From NCBI GenBank assembly GCA_016783355.1, contig JADHWR010000001.1:1-64000 (forward strand): 64,000 bases of DNA, in the 5' to 3' direction. This DNA is from Candidatus Omnitrophota bacterium. GTDB taxonomy: Bacteria > Omnitrophota > Gorgyraeia > Gygaellales > JAHJCI01. The notes beneath the pieces were generated by a model. The model was given only the letters and a program-made list of their open reading frames with translations, made no database searches and had not been told where the DNA came from. Positions 18,474 through 25,878 of the stretch are shown here, piece by piece. Within the stretch, counting starts at the first letter, position 1, and each line of letters opens with the position of its first letter. A program made the translations under genes and the position numbers.

Positions 18474-18563
18474 GTCCGCCAAAGTTCGTTGGCGGACGAA
18501 TTAATCCCGCTGAGTGTGCCAAAATTATAAAATAGAATTTTGGCACATATTACGAAGCGGGAT
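18474..18563 (-). repeat. 90-bp two-hairpin element before rplL (copy 1)
   Basis: Plus-strand hairpin 1 pairs GTCCGCCAA with TTGGCGGAC (18474-18497). Hairpin 2 has outer arms ATCCCGC (18504-18510) and GCGGGAT (18557-18563), enclosing inner arms TGTGCCAAAATT (18515-18526) and AATTTTGGCACA (18536-18547). A second copy of exactly the same length and spacing lies at 63014-63103. The inner arms there differ in sequence but remain complementary. It begins 4 bases after the rplJ stop and ends 19 bases before the rplL start. It could be a cis-regulatory RNA or a small palindromic mobile element. Confidence 0.8.
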
Positions 18564-18567
18564 AAGT

Positions 18568-19113
18568 TTAACCCTTTACAGGTCTATGCTTCATTTTGAT
18601 CTCTTTCAACACATAGACTAATTTACTCAATAATTGTCTTAAGCCGAACGCAAGCCCAAATATGGGCAGATTTAGCCCCCCGGCTATACGGGCATAAAGA
18701 GAAGCTAAAGATGGGACCAAAGAAAGAGAATTTAAATCCTCTGCTGTGATAATTCTCTTTTTACTAATCAACCATCCTCCCTTTATTTCCAAATTGCTGT
18801 TAACTTTCCTAAATTGCGAGATTATGTGCGAAACAGCAATAATGTCGAATTCTGTAAAAATCAAACCAATCGGCCCCTTGATTAAAGAAAGGAATTTATG
18901 CTCACAATCTCTCTCTTTTAAAATTCTGCGCAAAACAGAATTCTTACTTACCAGAAAAGAGGCATCCGTTTTTCTTAATGACTTTCTTAAATCGTTTAAA
19001 CCTGTGGCCTTCACGCCTGAATAATCAACAACAAAGAAGTTATCTGCTTTATCGAGTCTTTCGTTAATTGCCTTGGTTATCTCTTCTTTTATCAGTAGGC
19101 CTATCTTTTTCAT
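18568..19113 (-). CDS. rplJ: 50S ribosomal protein L10
   Basis: L10 (181 aa) anchors L7/L12 dimers to the 50S stalk base. The N-terminal rRNA-binding domain is recognisable (KADNFFVVDYSGVKATGLNDLRKSL) and the C-terminal helix that binds L12 is present. There is only a 3-base gap to rplA, so no separate L10 leader exists. In most bacteria the autoregulatory site is in such a leader. Confidence 0.94.
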   Translation of the reverse strand: MKKIGLLIKEEITKAINERLDKADNFFVVDYSGVKATGLNDLRKSLRKTDASFLVSKNSVLRRILKERDCEHKFLSLIKGPIGLIFTEFDIIAVSHIISQFRKVNSNLEIKGGWLISKKRIITAEDLNSLSLVPSLASLYARIAGGLNLPIFGLAFGLRQLLSKLVYVLKEIKMKHRPVKG

Positions 19114-19116
19114 CTT

Positions 19117-19797
19117 TTAAATAATAATACTTAAGCCCGGATTCATTGTTGAGCTCAAAATTGCCCTCTTAATAAATTTCACCCTTAGCCCCTCTGGTTG
19201 AGCAAGCTTCACTGCTTCAATTACAGAAGATATATTAGCCAGAAGTTTCTCTGGAGCAAAAGAAATTCTGCCAACAGACAAATGAATCCCGCTAAGTTTG
19301 TCAACTTTAAACTCAACCTTGCCCTTTTTTAATTCTTCGATGGCGCCAGCCACATTATTGGTAACAGTGCCTGTTTTTGGACTGGGCATAAGTCCGCGCG
19401 GACCGAGTATTTTTCCTAAGCGAGAAACAGTCTTCATCATTTCGGGCGTAGCAATAACACGCTCAAAATCCAGGAAGCCGGCAGCCACCTTCTGTATTAA
19501 ATCTTCTGCCCCTACAAAATCTGCACCTTTATCCTTTGCTGCTGCTGCTTCTTCGCCTTTAGCAAAAACAGCAATTCTCACTTTTTTCCCTGTTCCATGC
19601 GGCAACAATACTGTGCCGCGAACCATCTGCTCTGACCTCTTTGGGTCAACGCCTAAATGCAAATGTAAATCCAGAGAGGTATCAAAATTTGCCTTTGTTA
19701 CTTCTTTTAAAAGCGCAACAGCTTCCTTTAAAGAATACAATTTCTCTTTATCGATGAGCTTCTCTATTTCTTTGTATCTTCTACTGCGTCTTCTCAT
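19117..19797 (-). CDS. rplA: 50S ribosomal protein L1
   Basis: L1 (226 aa) forms the L1 stalk and helps eject E-site tRNA. The signature GILKILGPRGLMPSPKTGTV-like segment (LGKILGPRGLMPSPKTGTV) is intact. It starts 17 bases inside rplK. Length is normal. Confidence 0.96.
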   Translation of the reverse strand: MRRRSRRYKEIEKLIDKEKLYSLKEAVALLKEVTKANFDTSLDLHLHLGVDPKRSEQMVRGTVLLPHGTGKKVRIAVFAKGEEAAAAKDKGADFVGAEDLIQKVAAGFLDFERVIATPEMMKTVSRLGKILGPRGLMPSPKTGTVTNNVAGAIEELKKGKVEFKVDKLSGIHLSVGRISFAPEKLLANISSVIEAVKLAQPEGLRVKFIKRAILSSTMNPGLSIII

Positions 19798-20221
19798 CTG
19801 AACCTACCTTAATCCCCATGCTTCGCGCTGTTCCTTCGACAATCTTCATTGCTTTATCCAGATTCTCCGTGTTTAAATCGCCCAATTTCTTTTTGGCAAT
19901 TTCCTCAACTTGTTTTTTTGAAACCACGCCGATTGAATCTCGGCCTGCTGTCGCTGAGGCCTTGGCTAAATTAGCCGCACGCTTTAAAAGGATAGAAGTA
20001 GGGGGGCTTTTTATAATAAAAGTAAAAGATCTGTCTTTATAAACACTGATCACAACGGGTAAAATCAGGTTTTCTTTGTCCTTTGTTTGTTCATTGAACT
20101 GCTTACAGAATTGCATGATATTAACACCGTGTTGGCCGAGGGTCGGACCCACAGGAGGCGCAGGATTTGCCGCACCTGCGGGAACATGCAATTTTATCTG
20201 CGCTTTAATTTGTTTTGCCAT
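19781..20221 (-). CDS. rplK: 50S ribosomal protein L11
   Basis: L11 (146 aa) lies at the GTPase-associated centre and is needed for stringent factor activation. The N-terminus KAQIKLHVPAGAANPAPPVG and GPTLGQHGVNIMQFCKQFNE are canonical. It abuts nusG, overlapping by a single base, and overlaps rplA by 17 bases. Confidence 0.97.
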   Translation of the reverse strand: MAKQIKAQIKLHVPAGAANPAPPVGPTLGQHGVNIMQFCKQFNEQTKDKENLILPVVISVYKDRSFTFIIKSPPTSILLKRAANLAKASATAGRDSIGVVSKKQVEEIAKKKLGDLNTENLDKAMKIVEGTARSMGIKVGSDEKTQ

Positions 20222-20748
20222 TATATCTTTTCAACCTGCCAATACTCCAGCTCTATGGGCGTTGCTCTTCCAAATATAGAAACAGTAACTTTGATCTTTC
20301 CCCGCTCAGGATTAGCCTCATCAACTGCTCCATTAAAATTCACGAACGGTCCTTCTGTTATGCGTACCTGCTCTCCTTGCTCAAAAGTAATCTTGGGGCT
20401 TGGCTTGACTTGAGTACTGGCCATTCTTTTTAGAATATTATCTACTTCTTCTTGTGAAACCGGTGTAGGCTTTTTGCCCGTGCCAATAAAACCAGTCACA
20501 CCCGCTGACTTTCTAATCAAGGAATAAAGAGTATTGTTCAACTCTATCTTTAGCAGGAGGTAACCAGGAAAAAGCTTTCTCTGAGTTACCCTCTTTTTGC
20601 CTCCACGAATCTCAGATACCAGCTCTGTCGGTATAATAATTTCCGACATAAGATCCTCTACGCCCGCCTCTTTTGTTCTATATTCTAAGGTGCGCTTAAC
20701 CTTTTCTTCGCTTCCTGCCTGACTATGAATGATATACCATTCTTTCAT
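20221..20748 (-). CDS. nusG: Transcription antitermination factor NusG
   Basis: NusG (175 aa) binds RNA polymerase through its N-terminal NGN domain and ribosomal S10 or Rho through the C-terminal KOW domain. The NGN opening WYIIHSQAGSEEKVKRTLE and the KOW core GEQVRITEGPFVNFNGAV are clear. It lies 6 bases after secE. The window also encodes Rho, S10 and RNA polymerase, its partners. Confidence 0.97.
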   Translation of the reverse strand: MKEWYIIHSQAGSEEKVKRTLEYRTKEAGVEDLMSEIIIPTELVSEIRGGKKRVTQRKLFPGYLLLKIELNNTLYSLIRKSAGVTGFIGTGKKPTPVSQEEVDNILKRMASTQVKPSPKITFEQGEQVRITEGPFVNFNGAVDEANPERGKIKVTVSIFGRATPIELEYWQVEKI

Positions 20749-20754
20749 TTGAAA

Positions 20755-20946
20755 TTAACGAAACAGCCAGCTTAAAATCCGTGACAAAAACAAATCAATG
20801 CTCCCAATAAAAGTAGCAACAATAAGAATAATGATAATCAAAGCGATTGTTGTGGCAATCAGCTCCTGACGAGTTGACCAGGAAACCTGTATCAATTCTG
20901 CCTTTACCTCTTTGAAAAAAATACCCGTTTTTTTAAATAAATTCAT
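20755..20946 (-). CDS. secE: Preprotein translocase subunit SecE
   Basis: SecE (63 aa) is the short single-spanning form found in most non-enteric bacteria. Residues about 10-27 form the amphipathic region (FFKEVKAELIQVSWSTRQE) and about 29-51 the transmembrane helix. It stabilises SecY in the inner membrane. It lies between tRNA-Trp and nusG, the common arrangement. Confidence 0.95.
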   Translation of the reverse strand: MNLFKKTGIFFKEVKAELIQVSWSTRQELIATTIALIIIILIVATFIGSIDLFLSRILSWLFR

Positions 20947-20956
20947 CTCAGCAAAA

Positions 20957-21027
20957 CAGGAGCGGCAGGAATCGAACCCGCAGTCACGGTTTTGGAGACC
21001 GTTGGTTTACCGTTAACCGACGCTCCT
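20957..21027 (-). tRNA. tRNA-Trp (anticodon CCA)
   Basis: The acceptor arms AGGAGCG (5') and CGCTCCT (3') pair fully, with a G discriminator at 20957. The anticodon stem ACGGT/ACCGT encloses the loop CTCCAAA, so the anticodon is CCA. The T-arm contains GGTTCGATTCC. The 3' CCA is not encoded. It lies between rpmG and secE, a conserved position for tRNA-Trp. Confidence 0.95.
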
Positions 21028-21041
21028 TCAATGGGGCTCAC

Positions 21042-21191
21042 TTATTTTCTCTCCCGATGGACTGTATGCTTTCTACAAAACCGACAAAACTTTCTTAACT
21101 CCAAACGCTCAGTATGCTTCTTCTTATTTTTGGTTGTGGTAAAATTTTTATTACCACACTCTTTACATGCCAAGGTTATAATCTCACGCAT
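21042..21191 (-). CDS. rpmG: 50S ribosomal protein L33, zinc-binding type
   Basis: L33 (49 aa) starts MREIITLACKECGNKNF and contains two CxxC pairs, Cys9/Cys12 and Cys36/Cys39, making it the zinc-binding form. It lies between tRNA-Thr and tRNA-Trp ahead of secE, a very common arrangement. The start at 21191 lies 14 bases after tRNA-Thr; with no clear ribosome-binding site, translation may begin on the processed transcript. Confidence 0.95.
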   Translation of the reverse strand: MREIITLACKECGNKNFTTTKNKKKHTERLELRKFCRFCRKHTVHRERK

Positions 21192-21205
21192 AATTCTCAA
21201 ACCTC

Positions 21206-21277
21206 AGCTGCTGATGGGGATTGAACCCATGGCCTCATCATTACCAATGATGTGCTCTACCACTGAGCTACAGCAGC
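21206..21277 (-). tRNA. tRNA-Thr (anticodon GGT)
   Basis: The acceptor arms GCTGCTG and CAGCAGC pair fully (21271-21277 and 21207-21213). The anticodon stem CATCA/TGATG encloses the loop TTGGTAA, giving anticodon GGT. The D-arm contains AGCTCAGTGGTAGAGC and the T-arm GGTTCAATCCC. The 3' CCA is not encoded. It is the first gene after the promoter at 21296-21323. Confidence 0.94.
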
Positions 21278-21295
21278 ATATGGACATAAAAAATT

Positions 21296-21323
21296 AGTTT
21301 AACATCAAAAGTTATTTTGTCAA
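21296..21323 (-). promoter_or_regulatory. Sigma70-type promoter for the tRNA-Thr to rpoBC cluster
   Basis: On the minus strand a perfect -35 TTGACA (21318-21323) is followed after 16 bases by a -10-like TAAACT (21296-21301). The predicted start lies about 10-12 bases before tRNA-Thr. It is the only good promoter seen between panD and rpoBC, so it probably drives tRNA-Thr, rpmG, tRNA-Trp, secE and the downstream ribosomal genes. Confidence 0.7.
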
Positions 21324-21373
21324 ATCTTTTTTGAAGATTTTTAAGGGACCTTTTAAAAATATTTTTAGGGGGA

Positions 21374-21727
21374 TTAAGCGGAAGTAATACGATTGTTCTC
21401 GCAAACAAAGACAGTCTGTGGTTTTATTGTTTTTGCCTCATTTTCATCTACTAAGGCATAAGCAAGAATAACTATTTCATCCCCTACATAACCAGAACGT
21501 GCAGCAGGGCCATTAAGGCAGACCTTTCCTGAATTCTCGGCTGCAGGGATAGCATATGTTTCAATACGTGAACCATTATTAAGATTCAAAACTTCAACCT
21601 TTTCACCCTCCATAATATTAGCTGCCCGAAGAAGCGCCTTATCAACAGTAATGCTGCCTGAATAAAAAAGCGCAACCTCAGTTACCTTTACTCTATGTAT
21701 TTTTGACTTTAATACTGTAATTAACAT
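21374..21727 (-). CDS. panD: Aspartate 1-decarboxylase, pyruvoyl-dependent
   Basis: PanD (117 aa) makes beta-alanine from aspartate for pantothenate and coenzyme A. The proenzyme self-cleaves between Gly24 and Ser25 to form the pyruvoyl group; the motif FYSGSITVD is intact. The conserved GEKVEVLNLNNGSR and NGPAARSGYVGDEIVI segments are present. It is the last gene before the tRNA-Thr promoter. No other pantothenate gene is nearby, although coaE lies further upstream. Confidence 0.95.
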   Translation of the reverse strand: MLITVLKSKIHRVKVTEVALFYSGSITVDKALLRAANIMEGEKVEVLNLNNGSRIETYAIPAAENSGKVCLNGPAARSGYVGDEIVILAYALVDENEAKTIKPQTVFVCENNRITSA

Positions 21728-21743
21728 TATGTTTAGCCCAACC

Positions 21744-22397
21744 TTATTCTAAGGCCTTTAAAAGCTCCTCACCGAACTCTTTAGCTGCAAATGGACCAGC
21801 GGCAGTAATAATATTGCCATCTCTTACTACAGCTCCCCCTGTATAGTTAGCTCCTGCTTGTTGTAACTTCCCTGCTTCACTTGACCAAACAGTGGCAGAT
21901 TTACCTTTAAGTAAGCCTGCCTTCGCCAGGATTACAGGAGCAATACAAATTGCGCCAACGATTTTATTTGCGGCAGAGGCATCCAATGCAATCTTATGGG
22001 CTTTGGCATTATCCCAATAAACGCTTGCACCACTGCCACCTATAAAAACCACAGCATCAAAATCAAAAGGACTTAGCTCTTCAATCGTTAAATCAGGCTT
22101 TATTTTTGCTCCTAACATGCCCTGGGCATAATCTTGCGTAAAAGCAGCAACCTTAACTTCACAGCCTGCATCCTCTAAAACCTGTTTGGGAATAAGTAGC
22201 TCTTCATCTCTGAAATTTTTCTGCGCAATAATCATCACTACTTTTTTCATCTCTTGGCCTCCTGCCTGCCCCGTTAGAAACTTTGTTTTTAACGGGGCCT
22301 GCGCCCAAACAACCTTTAAGAAAAAGGCACAAAAAAATCCAACCATTAAGCAAAAAACTGTTGTCCATTTCTGAAGTAGAACAAGATTCTTATTCAA
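21744..22397 (-). CDS. DJ-1/PfpI family protein with N-terminal hydrophobic segment
   Basis: The C-terminal ~165 residues form a DJ-1/PfpI (class I glutamine amidotransferase-like) domain with the nucleophile-elbow cysteine in VGAICIAPVILAKAG. Such proteins act as chaperones, glyoxalases or proteases, and the exact role cannot be read here. Two starts are possible. The ATG at 22397 overlaps ackA by 8 bases and gives a signal-peptide-like segment (about residues 12-33) ending VWAQA, but has no clear ribosome-binding site. The ATG at 22250 has GGAGG seven bases upstream and gives a 168-residue cytosolic protein. A 28-bp palindromic insertion (22270-22297) lies between the two starts and keeps the frame open. 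Confidence 0.85.
   Translation of the reverse strand: MNKNLVLLQKWTTVFCLMVGFFCAFFLKVVWAQAPLKTKFLTGQAGGQEMKKVVMIIAQKNFRDEELLIPKQVLEDAGCEVKVAAFTQDYAQGMLGAKIKPDLTIEELSPFDFDAVVFIGGSGASVYWDNAKAHKIALDASAANKIVGAICIAPVILAKAGLLKGKSATVWSSEAGKLQQAGANYTGGAVVRDGNIITAAGPFAAKEFGEELLKALE
22265..22302. mobile_element. 28-bp CCCGTT palindrome with 5-bp target duplication, inside the DJ-1 frame
   Basis: The element at 22270-22297 has arms CCCGTTAGAAAC and GTTTTTAACGGG joined by TTT, with one mismatched pair. It is bounded by perfect direct repeats CCTGC (22265-22269 and 22298-22302). Element plus one repeat is 33 bases, so the DJ-1 frame gains 11 codons. It belongs to the same family as the copies in coaE, polA, tgt, infB and around the GIY-YIG gene. 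Confidence 0.85.
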
Positions 22398-23460
22398 CGC
22401 GCTTTTTCGTAATTAAATTGTAGGTCTTGCAGGCAATCATTAATTCCTCATTTGTTGCCACAACTAAAATTTTTGGTATTTCTTTAAAATAAGAAAAGAG
22501 GTCTTGGCAGATTTTTTCTCGAAGATTAGCCTCATTTTCACCTATGCCTGCGGTAAATATTACTGCATCGCAACCACCCATAATCCCTGCGTAGGCACTA
22601 ATATACTTTCTGATACGATAAACAAAAACATCAATTGCCAAACGTGCGCGTTTGTTGCCATTTTGGGCTTCCTTTTCTATGATGCGCATATCATTGCTCA
22701 GGCCGGAAATTCCCTTTAATCCACTTTTTTTATTGAGAACATTTTCTACCTTTTTGCTATCCCAATGTCTTTCATGTTGCAAATAAGTAATTATTGCCGG
22801 GTCAATATCCCCGCAGCGTGTACCCATAATTAAACCCTCTAATGGCGTAAAACCCATACTTGTATCAATGACCTTACCAAACTTTATTGCGGTGATACTA
22901 CAACCATTGCCTAAATGACAGGTAATCAGCTTTAATTTTGCCAAAGACCGGCCTAATCTCCTCGCTGCCTCCTGGGCAACATACTCATGACTCGATCCGT
23001 GAAAACCATATCTTCTTATTGCATACTGCTGATAAAAGCGATAAGGCAAACCGTAGATATAGGCGTATTCTGGCAATGTTTGATGATAAGCAGTATCAAA
23101 AACAGCGACCTGAGGAACAGCACCCATTAGTTTCTTACAAGCACGGACACCAGCTAAATTTGCTGGATTATGCAAAGGTGCAAGCAAACAACAACGCCGG
23201 ATATCAAGAATAACCTCCTTGTTAATCAAAACCGGCTTTTTAAACTGCTCGCCACCGTGAACAACACGATGACCAATACCGTCAACCTTGTGTTTAATCG
23301 AAGATAAAACCACCTTAAGCCCGGCGTAATGATTCTTTGTCTTTGCGTCCTTTTCTCCAATATGGTCGATTAGACCTCTTTCTAATACCTCTTGCTTAGG
23401 CATGGAAAAGAGCTCATATTTAATAGAAGAGCTGCCACAATTAATAACCAAAATATTCAT
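22390..23460 (-). CDS. ackA: Acetate kinase
   Basis: AckA (356 aa from the chosen start) interconverts acetyl phosphate plus ADP with acetate plus ATP. The opening MNILVINCGSSSIKYELF is canonical, and GHRVVHGGE, the FDTAYHQTLP segment, GFHGSSHEY and the nucleotide-binding TAGIGEN motif follow. The start at 23460 overlaps the pta stop as ATGA. A longer frame to 23493 adds 11 residues unlike the family. It is slightly shorter than the typical ~400 residues. Together with Pta it completes the acetyl-CoA to acetate route. Confidence 0.95.
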   Translation of the reverse strand: MNILVINCGSSSIKYELFSMPKQEVLERGLIDHIGEKDAKTKNHYAGLKVVLSSIKHKVDGIGHRVVHGGEQFKKPVLINKEVILDIRRCCLLAPLHNPANLAGVRACKKLMGAVPQVAVFDTAYHQTLPEYAYIYGLPYRFYQQYAIRRYGFHGSSHEYVAQEAARRLGRSLAKLKLITCHLGNGCSITAIKFGKVIDTSMGFTPLEGLIMGTRCGDIDPAIITYLQHERHWDSKKVENVLNKKSGLKGISGLSNDMRIIEKEAQNGNKRARLAIDVFVYRIRKYISAYAGIMGGCDAVIFTAGIGENEANLREKICQDLFSYFKEIPKILVVATNEELMIACKTYNLITKKRVE

Positions 23461-24392
23461 TTTTGTGCCCGTATTGCTGTTACTGCCACACAATCAACAA
23501 TATCTTCAACACTACAACTACGCGAAAGATCAGAACACGGCCTTTTCAGACCCAAAAGCAAGGGTCCTAATGCACGAGCTCGAGCTAAACGCTGCACCAA
23601 TTTATAACTAATGTTTCCTGCTTCTAAATCAGGAAAGATAAGTACGTTTGCCCTTCCGGCTAAAACCTTATCTGCCTGTTTTATACGCGCAAACTCAGGG
23701 ATGATTGCTGCATCAACCTGCAGCTCTCCATCAATTAAAAGTTGTGGTCTTATCGAACAAGCAATATTTAGTGCCTCTTTTATCCGATCAATCTCCCAGC
23801 CACTTGCTGAATTTTTAGTAGAATAACTTAAGAAAGCCACTCGTGGCTCTATAGCCAGAACCTTCTCGGTGAATTGCGCTGCTTCTATTGCAATATAGGC
23901 AAGCTGCTCAGGGCTTGGTTGAGGAATAATGCCGCAGTCCGCAAAAACAAAAACTCCCTCTTCGCCGTAAGAGCAATTTGGCACAATCATAACAAAGCAA
24001 CTTGAGGCAATACCCATTTGCTCATCAATTCCTAAACAGTGAATTGCTGCCCGGGCAACCTCTGAAGTTGAATGAGAAGCACCCGCAACAAAGCCATCTG
24101 CTTGCGCCTCTCTAACCATCATTGCTGCATAATAGAGTAGCGAAGATAGTGCTTTGCGGCTGTCTTCAAGGCTATCCCCCTTAGCTTTACGCAAAGAAAA
24201 AAAATCCTCTGTATATCTTTTTTGCTTTTCTTTATCAATATTCTCTGGTGTTAAAAGACAAATCTTGGCAATCCCTTCTTTTTCAATAATCTGCGCTGCC
24301 TGCTTTACCCGCTGATCATCATATTCAGGCAGAACAATCCTCTTTCTTGTTGCTTTCGCACGTTCTCTTATCTTGCTAATTATATCAGACAT
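23457..24392 (-). CDS. pta: Phosphate acetyltransferase
   Basis: This 311-residue protein belongs to the short phosphate acetyl/butyryl transferase family and converts acetyl-CoA and phosphate to acetyl phosphate. The opening IRERAKATRKRIVLPEYDD and the active-site region FADCGIIPQPSPEQLAYIA support acetyl rather than butyryl specificity. It overlaps ackA by 4 bases, so the two enzymes are made together. The gene starts after a 63-base gap containing a possible promoter. Confidence 0.92.
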   Translation of the reverse strand: MSDIISKIRERAKATRKRIVLPEYDDQRVKQAAQIIEKEGIAKICLLTPENIDKEKQKRYTEDFFSLRKAKGDSLEDSRKALSSLLYYAAMMVREAQADGFVAGASHSTSEVARAAIHCLGIDEQMGIASSCFVMIVPNCSYGEEGVFVFADCGIIPQPSPEQLAYIAIEAAQFTEKVLAIEPRVAFLSYSTKNSASGWEIDRIKEALNIACSIRPQLLIDGELQVDAAIIPEFARIKQADKVLAGRANVLIFPDLEAGNISYKLVQRLARARALGPLLLGLKRPCSDLSRSCSVEDIVDCVAVTAIRAQK

Positions 24393-24455
24393 AATTACTT
24401 AAGATACTATAGATTTTATCTATATGCAAGCAAGAAAATCACTTCGTGATATCTT
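24393..24455 (-). promoter_or_regulatory. Possible weak terminator and promoter between trpF and pta
   Basis: In the minus strand the gap begins with a short ATCAC-GAA-GTGAT hairpin followed by TTTTCTT, which could be a weak terminator for trpF. It continues with TTGCTT and, 16 bases later, TATAGT, a plausible promoter for pta-ackA. Both signals are weak and are suggestions only. Confidence 0.35.
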
Positions 24456-25076
24456 TTATCCTTTTATCTTCCTCATAAACTGCTTGAGCTTAATCGGGTC
24501 TTTCTTGCCCGGATATATCTCAAGCGAGCTTGAGGCATCTATCCACTGAGGATGAACAATCTCTATTGCCCTTTTTATATTGTCGGGGTTAAGTCCGCCA
24601 GAAAGAAACAGGCACTTGCCTGTCACCCTAAAAAAACCTTTGAGGGCCTGCCAATTAAATGTCTTGCCTGTTCCGCCAAATTGACAAGGAGTGAAACTAT
24701 CAAATAAGTATGCCCACACATCTTTATATTTAAATATGCTTTTGGGTTTTATTTTATCTTTTATGCGAAATGCCTTGATTACTTTATAATCCTTAAAACA
24801 AGAGCAGAATTCGGCAGATTCTTTTCCATGGAATTGCAAGACATCTAATTTTAGGTCTTTAGCAATCCTCCTAATTGTTGACTTTCGTGTATTCACAAAT
24901 ACTCCAATTCTTAATATCCTGCGGGGTAGCTTTTGTAAAATCTGTTTTGCTTTGACAGGATTTATATAGCGTGGGCTCTTTCTGTAAAAGATAAAACCCA
25001 GAGCATCTGCGCCAAACTTAGTGGCGCTTAAGGCATCTTCTAAGTTGGTTATTCCGCAAATCTTAACCTTTGTCAT
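24456..25076 (-). CDS. trpF: Phosphoribosylanthranilate isomerase
   Basis: TrpF (206 aa) performs the Amadori rearrangement of phosphoribosyl-anthranilate in tryptophan synthesis. The opening MTKVKICGITNLEDALSA has the catalytic cysteine, and the aspartate motif is in AYLFDSFTPCQFGGTGKTFNW. The start at 25076 matches the family; a longer frame reaching 25154 would overlap trpC with unrelated sequence. There is no strong ribosome-binding site, so translation probably depends on trpC. Confidence 0.94.
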   Translation of the reverse strand: MTKVKICGITNLEDALSATKFGADALGFIFYRKSPRYINPVKAKQILQKLPRRILRIGVFVNTRKSTIRRIAKDLKLDVLQFHGKESAEFCSCFKDYKVIKAFRIKDKIKPKSIFKYKDVWAYLFDSFTPCQFGGTGKTFNWQALKGFFRVTGKCLFLSGGLNPDNIKRAIEIVHPQWIDASSSLEIYPGKKDPIKLKQFMRKIKG

Positions 25077-25089
25077 GGATGGAAGGTGG

Positions 25090-25875
25090 TCAGACTCTAA
25101 AGATTTCCTGAATCTTTGACTTGATATCTTCGGCAGCCATAAATGTCTCACCAATTAAAACAGCTTTTACCCCTAAGACTTTTAGGAATAATATATCCTG
25201 ATGGCTCTTAATTCCGCTCTCAATAACGACAATCTTTCCGCTGGGAACAAGAGGAAATAACCTTTCCACAGTCCGCGGGTCCATCTCCAGGGTATGTAAA
25301 TTGCGGTTATTTATCCCAATCAAGTCTGCGCCTGCCTTCAGTGCCTTTTTTAAATCCTTTTCTGAACTTACCTCAACAAGGCAGTCTAAATTGAGGTCCT
25401 TTGCTAATCCGAGAAACTCTCCCAATAAAGCCTGCGGTAATAAATCGGCAATTAAGAGTATTGCATCAGCGCCAAATGCCCTTGATTCATAAATCTGATA
25501 AGGGTCAAAGATGAAGTCTTTTCTTAAGAGAGGTAAATCTACGGTATCGCGTATCTGACTGAGATAATTTATATCACCTTGAAAATAATCCTCCTCTGTT
25601 AAAACAGATATACAAGAGACGCCAGCCTCTTCATAGATCAAGGCAATCTCTTTTGCATCAAAATCTTTACGGATAAGCCCTGCACTGGGAGAGGCCTTTT
25701 TGATTTCAGCAATAAGGGATAATTTGTGGGGTTTATTTATCGCCTTAATAAATGGTCGCCGCGGCCCAGAATTCCTGGCTCTTGCTAATAACTCATTTTC
25801 CTTAATCGCAAGTTTAGCCTGAGTAAGTCTTTCCCTTTTCTTGGCAACAATTTCATAGAGAATATCTTTTTTCAT
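25090..25875 (-). CDS. trpC: Indole-3-glycerol phosphate synthase
   Basis: TrpC (261 aa) closes the indole ring in tryptophan synthesis. Motifs include LIAEIKKASPSAGLIR near residue 54 and the C-terminal phosphate-binding region (VVIESGIKSHQDI, then AVLIGETFM). It lies 3 bases after trpD and 13 before trpF. Length is normal for a monofunctional enzyme. Confidence 0.95.
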   Translation of the reverse strand: MKKDILYEIVAKKRERLTQAKLAIKENELLARARNSGPRRPFIKAINKPHKLSLIAEIKKASPSAGLIRKDFDAKEIALIYEEAGVSCISVLTEEDYFQGDINYLSQIRDTVDLPLLRKDFIFDPYQIYESRAFGADAILLIADLLPQALLGEFLGLAKDLNLDCLVEVSSEKDLKKALKAGADLIGINNRNLHTLEMDPRTVERLFPLVPSGKIVVIESGIKSHQDILFLKVLGVKAVLIGETFMAAEDIKSKIQEIFRV

Positions 25876-25878
25876 CTT

